Shown: piece by piece, positions 1 through 3,739 of the stretch
Layout: the number at the start of each line of letters is the position of its first letter
Position numbering within the stretch: the first letter of the stretch is position 1
Assembly: GCA_045594105.1 (NCBI GenBank)
Contig: JAZNXY010000086.1
Location: 1 to 5,961, forward strand
Length of the DNA: 5,961 nucleotides
Reading direction: 5' to 3'
Origin: URNF01 sp045594105
GTDB taxonomy: Bacteria; Bacillota; Clostridia; Oscillospirales; Acutalibacteraceae
Translations under genes and position numbers: made by a program
The notes under the pieces: generated by a model
What the model was told of the DNA's origin: nothing
Seen by the model: only the letters and a program-made list of their open reading frames with translations
The model's database searches: none

Positions 1-28
1 TAAAATTTTCCTTTCCAAAATAAGATAA

Positions 29-60
29 AAGCCCTGCCGCTAAATGAAGCGGCAGGGCTT
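29..60 (-). terminator. Intrinsic terminator of the CAP-lipoprotein gene
   Basis: A 12-bp perfect GC-rich stem (AAGCCCTGCCGC, 29-40, pairing with 49-60) has an 8-nt loop. On the minus strand it is followed by a T-rich run (TTTTATCTTATTTT). It begins 10 bp past the stop codon of the minus-strand gene at 71, so it is placed to end that transcript. The plus-strand side has only TT plus an A run, so the minus orientation is favoured. Confidence 0.88.
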
Positions 61-70
61 AAAATGGTAT

Positions 71-907
71 TTACTTGTTATCCGTATTTTCTCTTGACAT
101 TGCGATGCAGCAGTACCAATTTTCGCTTTCATAAGTAATGCCAACTGCGATATATTGATAGTTTTCACCGCCAACATAATCCCAATGACCCGAACTGTTT
201 TTAGCCATTCTTGCGATGTGTTTTGCAACATCATCAACTGTACCGCCGAATGAAGTTTTGGCAATTGCCTCACGAGCGTTAGCAGTGTAATATGGCTCGC
301 CTGTCATACCGTACAAAGAGGGCTCAATATATTCACCGTATTGTAAGACGGTTGCGGCCGCACGTTCATCGACAGTATCATGTGCGAAGTTGGTTACTAA
401 CTGTTAACTTCGGTACTGGGCATATTCGGTTAAGCCAGAAAGTTTAACTGTTGATCCGACACTTTCTTCAATACGAAGAATATTGATATACTCAATAACT
501 TTATCGGCAATTACAGAACAGTCAGAAGCGGATGCTTTTATAATAGGTTCTTCCTCTATTGTCGGTTCGGTGATAACGGTTGTGCTAACAGATTCTACTT
601 GCGTTGTTGTTTCCTCTTGCTCAACCTTAGTTAGTATGGAACTCTCAGCCGCTTTTTCTGTATTTTTAGTAGCTGACTCCGTTGCTTGACTTGTGCTGCT
701 AACAGCAGGAACTACCGTTTGATCAGTTTTAATTTCTGTATTTATTGAACTTGAGGCTGTAGGTGTACTGATATTTGTTTCAGAACTTACAGTTTCAACC
801 GTTTTCGTTTCTGTGTTTGAGGATGCATCGACTGTTTCCGTTTTAGTTGAACAAGCAGATAATAAAAGTATGCTGAGTGTTAATGCAAGATAAAATATTC
901 GTTTCAT
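71..907 (-). pseudogene. CAP/SCP-domain (YkwD-like) lipoprotein, interrupted by an in-frame TAA
   Basis: One continuous minus-strand frame runs from ATG (905-907) to a TAA at 71-73, broken only by TAA at 404-406 (codon 168 of 278). Upstream lie a signal peptide with lipobox LSAC (lipid-attached Cys19) and a Ser/Thr/Glu-rich linker, about residues 20-120. A CAP-like domain starts around residue 130 (EYINILRIEESVG, LTEYAQYRS) and continues in frame after the stop with QLVTNFAHD, a SGHWDYVGG segment and YIAVGITYESENWYC. The two His-containing segments and the Trp-Tyr-Cys strand are typical of bacterial CAP proteins, whose role is poorly known but is often at the cell surface. The start is supported by a TGAGG ribosome site 6-7 nt upstream. 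A CAA (Gln) to TAA transition would explain the break, because Gln suits that position. As read, the CAP fold is lost. Sequencing error remains possible. Confidence 0.82.
404..907 (-). CDS. Truncated 167-aa lipoprotein: the 5' part of the interrupted CAP gene
   Basis: This is what conventional translation would yield from the interrupted gene: the signal peptide (MKRIFYLALTLSILLLSAC), a low-complexity Thr/Ser/Glu linker and only the first helix of the CAP domain, ending AQYRS. It would probably be exported and lipidated at Cys19 but carry no intact enzymatic or binding domain. The downstream part (71-403) has an internal ATG at 314-316, but no ribosome site is evident there, so separate expression is unlikely. 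Confidence 0.6.
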   Translation of the reverse strand: MKRIFYLALTLSILLLSACSTKTETVDASSNTETKTVETVSSETNISTPTASSSINTEIKTDQTVVPAVSSTSQATESATKNTEKAAESSILTKVEQEETTTQVESVSTTVITEPTIEEEPIIKASASDCSVIADKVIEYINILRIEESVGSTVKLSGLTEYAQYRS

Positions 908-913
908 TTTAAT

Positions 914-920
914 GCCTCAT
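914..920 (-). promoter_or_regulatory. Ribosome binding site of the CAP-lipoprotein gene
   Basis: The minus strand reads ATGAGGC, placed 6-7 nt before the ATG at 905-907. It fixes the start used for the lipoprotein. I could not identify a convincing -35/-10 pair in 921-1040. The minus strand there carries two copies of TTTTAGCA (957-964 and 990-997) of unknown meaning. Confidence 0.6.
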
Positions 921-1045
921 TTCATAATTGATTGGGCATTTTGATTGATTTTTGAGTGCTAAAATAGGGTTGATGTACTGTTTTATGACTGCTAAAACCC
1001 AGTATTTATGCGGCTTTTCGGTTAAATCCTATAAGAACACCCGCA

Positions 1046-1088
1046 CCAAAAGAAAAAGACACCCCTTGCGGGTGTCTTTTTCTTTTGG
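1046..1088. terminator. 19-bp perfect hairpin, bidirectional terminator type (left end of repeat copy 1)
   Basis: The arms at 1046-1064 and 1070-1088 are perfectly complementary over 19 bp around loop CTTGC. An A5 run in the left arm and a T5 run in the right arm are typical of a bidirectional intrinsic terminator. No plus-strand gene ends just upstream, so its role here may belong to the repeat rather than to a neighbour. Confidence 0.75.
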
Positions 1089-1121
1089 CCACGTGTGGTC
1101 TCTTGAAGCTCTCGACCGACC

Positions 1122-1150
1122 AAATATCCGTTGATTTTCAACGGATATTT
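1122..1150. repeat. 13-bp inverted repeat inside the repeat body
   Basis: AAATATCCGTTGA (1122-1134) pairs perfectly with 1138-1150 around loop TTT. In copy 2 the same hairpin (2469-2497) is kept, with the single change falling at the loop-closing pair. Retention of the stem suggests that the structure matters. Confidence 0.7.
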
Positions 1151-1255
1151 CAGGGTTTTGGCAAAACCTCTGAAAAGGGGTGTGGCAAAAACAAAGATTT
1201 GCCAAAACCACGGTTCGAGTCCCATTTCAATTACCGGAGCGACGAGTTACAGCCG

Positions 1256-1284
1256 AAAGACACCCCTTGCGGGTGTCTTTTTTT
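1256..1284 (+). terminator. Terminator-like hairpin at the right end of repeat copy 1
   Basis: A 10-bp stem (AAAGACACCC, 1256-1265, with 1271-1280), loop CTTGC and a run of seven T (1278-1284) make a textbook plus-strand terminator. It is almost identical to the hairpin at the left end of the same repeat. Confidence 0.8.
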
Positions 1285-1408
1285 GTTCGTACTTGTGTAG
1301 CGACGAAGAACCCGTTAGACCGCAAAGCGGGCTAACAAGGTTTTGCGAGCAGGCATTCAGAAAAGTACAGATGTGGCGCAAAACCACGAGTCACGGCCAC
1401 CGGCACCA
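1285..1408. other. Non-coding GC-richer stretch with two hairpins, upstream of a terminator
   Basis: No supported gene is present. Two hairpins lie in tandem: 1314-1336 (GTTAG-A-CCGC, loop AAA, GCGG-G-CTAAC, one A/G mismatch) and 1339-1385 (GGTTTTGCG pairing perfectly with CGCAAAACC across a 29-nt span). The 20-bp terminator hairpin at 1409-1453 follows directly. A plus-strand frame spans the stretch but has no ribosome site and starts inside the repeat. Candidate explanations are a small structured RNA ending at 1453 or the decayed end of another element. Confidence 0.4.
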
Positions 1409-1453
1409 TGTAAAAAACCTCTTTTGTCTACCGGACAAAAGAGGTTTTTTACA
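1409..1453. terminator. 20-bp perfect hairpin, bidirectional terminator
   Basis: The arms 1409-1428 and 1434-1453 are perfectly complementary, with loop TACCG. The outer arms carry A6 and T6, the core is CCTC/GAGG, and either strand would end in a T run. No protein gene ends immediately to the left. Confidence 0.8.
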
Positions 1454-1456
1454 ATG

Positions 1457-1619
1457 ATATCCGTTCCTGGCGGAACGGGTGATATATCTTCGATATGATA
1501 TCGCACTTCGTGCGATGGTATATGCCTTCGGCATATGAAGGAACGGATATTATATTATGCTTGCGAAGCAAGTATATCATACGGCATAGCCGTATATCAT
1601 ATCGCGTCAGCGATATATC
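1457..1619. repeat. Array of about seven short hairpins with ATAT-type borders
   Basis: Successive hairpins are: 1461-1467/1472-1478 (CCGTTCC, loop TGGC), 1484-1488/1492-1496 (ATATC, loop TTC), 1500-1506/1510-1516 (ATCGCAC, loop TTC), 1520-1526/1530-1536 (ATATGCC, loop TTC), 1558-1562/1566-1570 (TGCTT, loop GCG), 1579-1585/1589-1595 (ATACGGC, loop ATA) and 1599-1605/1610-1616 (ATATCGC, loop GTCA). Most centres lie 18-23 bp apart. Borders are variants of GATAT/ATATC while the inner arms differ, yet stay complementary. A 12-bp inverted repeat (1457-1468 with 1539-1550) encloses the first four. The array ends just before the -35 of the next gene. Confidence 0.8.
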
Positions 1620-1620
1620 A

Positions 1621-1648
1621 TTGAAAAACGCAATTTTTATGATATAAT
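1621..1648 (+). promoter_or_regulatory. Sigma-A type promoter for the four-helix-bundle/lipoprotein pair
   Basis: TTGAAA (1621-1626) and a perfect TATAAT (1643-1648) are separated by 16 bp. The start codon follows 22 bp after the -10 box. The -35 directly abuts the last ATATATCA of the hairpin array. Confidence 0.75.
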
Positions 1649-1670
1649 TAGATAGAAAGAAGGTGCTATT

Positions 1671-2023
1671 GTGTCCGAAAACAAATTACTTGACTTATCT
1701 TTTGAATTTGCTGTTGCTGTTGTTAGACTTGTGGACGGCGTAACTGCACCAAAGAGTTCCTATATGACAGATCAACTTGCAAGGGCAGGACATCCGTTGG
1801 GGCAAACATTCACGAAGCACAGTACGCACAGAGCAGGAAAGACTTTGTAGCAAAATTGGAAATTGCTTTGAAGGAATCCAACGAAACAAGCTATTGGTTG
1901 AAATTGATGTACGAAACCAAAAGAATCGATATTGCTACATATCAATACACAGAGAATCTTTGTGGCAACATTCGCAGACTGTTGATCGCCTCCTGTAAAA
2001 CCGCAAAGGAGAATGTGAAATGA
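1671..2023 (+). pseudogene. Four-helix-bundle protein (S23/TIGR02436-type), frameshifted
   Basis: From GTG at 1671 (AAGAAGG ribosome site at 1657-1663) the frame reads SENKLLDLSFEFAVAVVRLV and then YMTDQLARAG, before leaving frame and stopping at TAG 1848-1850. The adjacent frame from 1790 continues the family pattern with TSVGANIHEAQYAQSRKDF, AKLEIALKESNETSYWLKL and a C-terminal helix, ending at TGA 2021-2023. Joined, they give about 117 residues, the normal length of this family, whose members form small four-helix bundles of unknown function. One base appears to be missing near 1785-1790. The gene overlaps the next start as ATGA (2020-2023), so the pair was probably translationally coupled. 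No classical slippery heptamer is present. A recent mutation or a sequencing error is more likely than programmed shifting. Confidence 0.85.
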
Positions 2024-2334
2024 AGAAAATTGTGCCTTATTTTGCCGTTGCAATTGTTCTTGTCTTTGCTCTTTCCGCATGTTCAGCGCAATATAGTGAG
2101 GAGGATTTTTTAGGAAAGACATCTGCCGAGATTGTGGCTGGATTTGGTGCATTCGATTGTGTGACGATGCCAGCAAGTGACGATGGTTTGTATAGGAACT
2201 GCCTATGTGGTTACACGATAGAGGAACCCAATGTTGGTTTTTTAGGAAATTCTCAAGAGATTTTGTTTTTAATTAGTTTTGACGAAAATGGCATTGCGAC
2301 AAAATGTGAAGAAGGATATCGCCCCGGTGGATGA
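2020..2334 (+). CDS. Small lipoprotein, 104 aa, unknown function
   Basis: The N-terminus is a classic lipoprotein signal: MKK, a hydrophobic core and lipobox LSAC with Cys21 as the lipid-attached residue. The mature part is about 84 residues. It begins YSEEDFLGKTSAEIVAGFG, a GKT-x-x-EI-(x3-4)-G pattern seen in small clostridial lipoproteins that recalls, without proving, a BLIP/SmpA-like fold. It contains four Cys after Cys21, including an NCLCGY motif, and a beta-rich end (ILFLISFDENGIATKC). AAGGAG at 2006-2011, 8 nt before the ATG, supports this start. The ATG overlaps the stop of the broken upstream gene, so loss of that reading frame may reduce its translation. It should be anchored to the outer face of the membrane. 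I do not recognise a specific role. Confidence 0.82.
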   Translation: MKKIVPYFAVAIVLVFALSACSAQYSEEDFLGKTSAEIVAGFGAFDCVTMPASDDGLYRNCLCGYTIEEPNVGFLGNSQEILFLISFDENGIATKCEEGYRPGG

Positions 2335-2338
2335 TTAT

Positions 2339-2386
2339 TTACACTACTTTTAGTCTCTTTTATCCCTACTTACGCTACTTTTAGTC
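2339..2386. repeat. 17-bp direct repeat with 31-bp period
   Basis: TTACACTACTTTTAGTC (2339-2355) recurs at 2370-2386 with one change (A to G). It sits between the lipoprotein stop and repeat copy 2. Two copies are too few to call an iteron array. Confidence 0.6.
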
Positions 2387-2402
2387 AGTCTTTCGCAACA
2401 AA

Positions 2403-2429
2403 AAGAGACACCCACAGGGTGTCTTTTTC
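2403..2429 (+). terminator. Terminator at the left end of repeat copy 2
   Basis: A 12-bp stem with one G-T wobble (AAAGAGACACCC, up to 2413, loop ACA, GGGTGTCTTTTT from 2417) is followed by a T-rich run. It lies about 70 bp after the small lipoprotein gene and would end its transcript. It is related to the copy 1 hairpin but has a different, shorter loop. Confidence 0.75.
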
Positions 2430-2629
2430 TTTTGGCCACGGGTGGTCTCTTGAAGCTCTTGACCGACCAAATATCCGTTGATTTGCAACGGATATTTCAG
2501 GGTTTTGGCAAAACCTCTGAAAAGGGGTGTGGCAAAAACAAAGATTTGCCAAAACCACGGTTCGAGTCCCATTTCAATTACCGGAGCGGCGAGTTACAGC
2601 CGAAAGACACCCCTTGCGGGTGTCTTTTT
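2417..2629. repeat. Terminator-bracketed dispersed repeat, copy 2
   Basis: It is identical to 1070-1282 except at four positions: T/G in CCACGTGTGG, C/T in GCTCTCGACC, T/G in the loop region of the 13-bp hairpin, and A/G in GAGCGACGAG. All internal stems and the T-arm-like motif (2559-2569) are conserved. At about 98% identity the copies are recent or kept alike by gene conversion. The right edge lies on the stop codon of the minus-strand CxxC gene. Confidence 0.88.
2603..2629 (+). terminator. Terminator-like hairpin at the right end of repeat copy 2
   Basis: AAAGACACCC (2603-2612) pairs with 2618-2627 around loop CTTGC, followed by T5. It is the same hairpin as at 1256-1280. For the minus-strand gene ending at 2628 the T run is only three long, so termination there would be weaker. 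Confidence 0.72.
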
Positions 2630-2828
2630 AATGTAATTTACTTCTCAAAAAATTACCTATCCTCCTATACGTGCACCGTACATAAAAAAAGGGTATTTTC
2701 TCACGAATGACCACCTGTTTGTATTCTTGGCAGCCCTCGCATAAATCTAAGTATTTGGAAAGCACATACCGCTTGGGCATATCGGTTTCCGAATTTTCAA
2801 GCCAACACTCCAAGCAAAACTCTGCCAT
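2628..2828 (-). CDS. Small CxxC/CxxC (zinc-ribbon-like) protein, 66 aa
   Basis: The protein starts MAEFCLECW and contains a second pair, LCEGCQEYKQVVI, giving C5-x2-C8 and C30-x2-C33. This spacing suggests one structural zinc site of the treble-clef or ribbon kind. Similar CLECW...LCEGC mini-proteins are widespread in clostridia, with unknown function (from memory of the family, not a search). ATG at 2826-2828 is preferred over GTG 2835-2837, because GAGGTG lies 7-9 nt before the ATG and overlaps the GTG. The C-terminus is basic and aromatic (FFYVRCTYRRIGNFLRSKLH). The TAA stop uses two bases of the repeat's T run, so the tail may have been truncated by the repeat. It is divergent from the ribbon-helix-helix gene, with operator-like sites between. 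Confidence 0.72.
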   Translation of the reverse strand: MAEFCLECWLENSETDMPKRYVLSKYLDLCEGCQEYKQVVIREKIPFFYVRCTYRRIGNFLRSKLH

Positions 2829-2846
2829 ACATATCACCTCGCCATC

Positions 2847-2875
2847 ATCATATCACAAACGCATTGCATTTGCAA
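2847..2875 (-). promoter_or_regulatory. Promoter of the CxxC protein gene
   Basis: On the minus strand, TTGCAA (2870-2875) and TATGAT (2847-2852) are 17 bp apart, and the start codon follows 18 bp after the -10. The -35 lies inside the 18-bp palindrome 2861-2878, so a protein bound there would block this promoter. Confidence 0.55.
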
Positions 2876-2878
2876 TGC
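2861..2878. promoter_or_regulatory. Operator-like palindrome 1
   Basis: GCATTGCATTTGCAATGC has perfect 8-bp arms around TT. It shares 13 of 18 positions with the palindrome starting exactly 50 bp later, including the GCA...TGC ends and the TTG centre. It overlaps the -35 of the minus-strand gene. It is a likely target of the adjacent ribbon-helix-helix protein (inference). Confidence 0.6.
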
Positions 2879-2910
2879 ATACTTTCTCACGATTTTTGCT
2901 TACACTAAAT

Positions 2911-2928
2911 GCAGTACAATTGTATTGC
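2911..2928. promoter_or_regulatory. Operator-like palindrome 2
   Basis: GCAGTACAATTGTATTGC has a perfect 10-bp core (TACAATTGTA, 2915-2924) and GCA/TGC ends with one mismatched pair. It overlaps a candidate -10 (TACAAT, 2915-2920) and ends at the ribosome site of the ribbon-helix-helix gene, so occupancy would repress it. No strong -35 is seen; TTTTTG at 2893-2898 (16-bp spacing) is the best candidate. Confidence 0.58.
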
Positions 2929-2940
2929 GAGGTGACGTGC

Positions 2941-3120
2941 GTGGGGAATTTCAAAATTCCGACTATGCCCCCGACAACCAATAAAACCATTCGGTTTCCT
3001 AATGATGTTATAGATGCGGTAGAGAGTGCTGTTCAAGGTAAGGATTGCACTTTTTCAGCATTTGTCATTGCCGCGGTACGTTCTGCCTTGCAAGATTTGC
3101 AAGAGCAGCAAGAGGATTAA
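2941..3120 (+). CDS. Ribbon-helix-helix (Arc/CopG/YlcI-like) DNA-binding protein, 59 aa
   Basis: Residues 14-20 (NKTIRFP) fit the beta strand that enters the major groove. Residues 21-33 (NDVIDAVESAVQG) form helix A, and residues 37-53 (TFSAFVIAAVRSALQDL) form helix B, with the FS-x-F-V-x2-A-V-x2-AL pattern common in this class. Such proteins dimerise and bind palindromic operators, often their own. GTG at 2941 is chosen because GAGGTGA (2929-2935) lies 5 nt upstream; ATG 2965 would also keep the whole fold. Longer upstream extensions of the frame have no ribosome site and cross both palindromes. It is divergent from the CxxC gene. It could be an autorepressor, or an antitoxin-like partner, but no toxin follows. 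A terminator hairpin lies 16 bp after the stop. Confidence 0.75.
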   Translation: MGNFKIPTMPPTTNKTIRFPNDVIDAVESAVQGKDCTFSAFVIAAVRSALQDLQEQQED

Positions 3121-3135
3121 ATTAACATCAGCCGA

Positions 3136-3160
3136 AAGACACCCCTTGCGGGTGTTTTTT
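3136..3160 (+). terminator. Solo copy of the repeat-end hairpin, terminator of the RHH gene
   Basis: AAGACACCC (3136-3144, one G-T wobble), loop CTTGC, GGGTGTTTT and a T6 run. The flank CAGCCGAAAGACACCCC and the following GGGTGT are identical to the right ends of both 213-bp repeat copies, but the repeat body is absent here. Confidence 0.82.
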
Positions 3161-3168
3161 CTTTTACC

Positions 3169-3197
3169 TTGTGCCATTTTTATTTTTGTGCTATACT
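3169..3197 (+). promoter_or_regulatory. Promoter of the DUF3784-like gene
   Basis: TTGTGC (3169-3174) and TATACT (3192-3197) are 17 bp apart. The ATG follows 31 bp after the -10. It begins just after the solo terminator hairpin, so this gene is an independent unit. Confidence 0.55.
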
Positions 3198-3228
3198 GTT
3201 TACAACAGAAAAGAAAGGATGTGCGGAT

Positions 3229-3573
3229 ATGACTGCGATGATGTGGATATGCTTTGCTGTGGCGTTGCTGTTTATCATTCTCGGTGTGCGGTCCTTTCTG
3301 CAAAAGGGCTTTTTGCTGAACAATGCGTATCTGTACGCATCCAAAACCGAACGAGAGACCATGGACACAAAACCGTACTATCGTCAGAGCGGGGTGGTGT
3401 TTTCGCTGATTGCGGTCGTATTTTTGTTTAACGGTGCCGCACTTGCTCTGAAAAACGAGGCGTTGTTTGGAGGCGCACACGTGACGGTGGTGGTCGCACT
3501 TGTGTATGCTGTTATATCGAGTGTAATGATTGAAGGTCGAAAGAAAAGGGGTAAGCCCGATGAAAACACATAA
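3229..3573 (+). CDS. DUF3784-like small membrane protein, 114 aa
   Basis: The protein has three hydrophobic segments: residues 5-20 (MWICFAVALLFIILGV), about 54-70 (VVFSLIAVVFLFNGAAL) and about 80-98 (VTVVVALVYAVISSVM). Between the first two lies a polar loop, GFLLNNAYLYASKTERETMD. The order, helix then a loop with K-G-x-LL-x-AY-x3-S-x3-E-x4-D then two helices, matches the DUF3784 pattern of about 100 residues, a clostridial family of unknown function. This is judged by pattern only. ATG at 3229 has AAAGGA at 3214-3219, 9 nt upstream. The longer open frame starting at 3169 overlaps the promoter and lacks a ribosome site. The C-terminus is basic (EGRKKRGKPDENT) and probably cytoplasmic. No partner gene is evident. 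Confidence 0.72.
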   Translation: MTAMMWICFAVALLFIILGVRSFLQKGFLLNNAYLYASKTERETMDTKPYYRQSGVVFSLIAVVFLFNGAALALKNEALFGGAHVTVVVALVYAVISSVMIEGRKKRGKPDENT

Positions 3574-3610
3574 CCGAGAAAGAGTTGTTTTTCGCTTTTT
3601 TCGGTGTTTT
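3573..3610 (+). terminator. Weak terminator after the DUF3784-like gene
   Basis: ACCGAGAAA (3573-3581) pairs with TTTTTCGGT (3597-3605) over 9 bp with one G-T wobble and a 15-nt loop, followed by GTTTT. It overlaps the last base of the stop codon. It is AU-rich and less convincing than the other terminators in the window. Confidence 0.4.
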
Positions 3611-3739
3611 CACCCACCCTGCAGTTTCCTTGTGCCGTGCATCTGTGAACGTGTTTGCTCATTGACAATAGACGGCGGGTGTGGTACGCCATATATGTAA
3701 TTATTATGTGTAATTGTGGCAGGAAAGAGGTTTGAATAT

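Larger units (their letters stand above)
1046..1284. repeat. Terminator-bracketed dispersed repeat, copy 1
   Basis: Positions 1070-1282 match 2417-2629 with 4 substitutions in 213 bp and no indels. Copy 1 is bracketed by two near-identical hairpins (stem ending GACACCC, loop CTTGC) at 1046-1088 and 1256-1280. Inside are a 13-bp perfect hairpin (1122-1134 with 1138-1150), a 12-bp perfect stem (1154-1165 with 1198-1209) and a tRNA T-arm-like motif, GGTTCGAGTCC (1212-1222). Open frames exist on both strands, but they lie wholly inside the repeat, lack ribosome sites and have a composition imposed by the hairpins, so I do not call them genes. No target-site duplication was seen. It could be a non-autonomous mobile element, an attachment-site remnant or a structured RNA. 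Confidence 0.85.

Noticed and set aside
404..406. Alternative genetic code reading TAA as Gln
   Set aside because: Other genes in the window (solute-binding protein, RHH, DUF3784-like, CxxC) end at TAA in sensible places, so TAA is a normal stop here.
1190..1240. tRNA gene around GGTTCGAGTCC (also 2537-2587)
   Set aside because: The T-loop motif is present, but the T stem does not pair and no acceptor, D or anticodon arms can be drawn.
1022..1457. Open frames within and beyond repeat copy 1 (and their equivalents in copy 2, 2381-2710)
   Set aside because: They encode hairpin arms, lack ribosome sites and exist on both strands; nearly identical peptides in both copies simply follow from the DNA repeat.
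1457..1619. CRISPR array
   Set aside because: Units are self-complementary with variable arms and borders of only 4-5 conserved bases; there are no identical 24-40-bp repeats with unique spacers and no cas genes.
1780..1795. Programmed -1 frameshift
   Set aside because: There is no X-XXY-YYZ heptamer and no clear downstream pseudoknot; the break lies in a conserved turn of the protein, which fits a mutation better.
2707..2940. Longer N-terminus for the RHH protein
   Set aside because: The extension crosses both palindromes and both promoters and overlaps the divergent CxxC gene; the ribosome site supports GTG 2941.
3055..3480. Minus-strand 141-aa frame opposite the RHH and DUF3784-like genes
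   Set aside because: It crosses a terminator and a promoter of the plus strand and shows no family motif.
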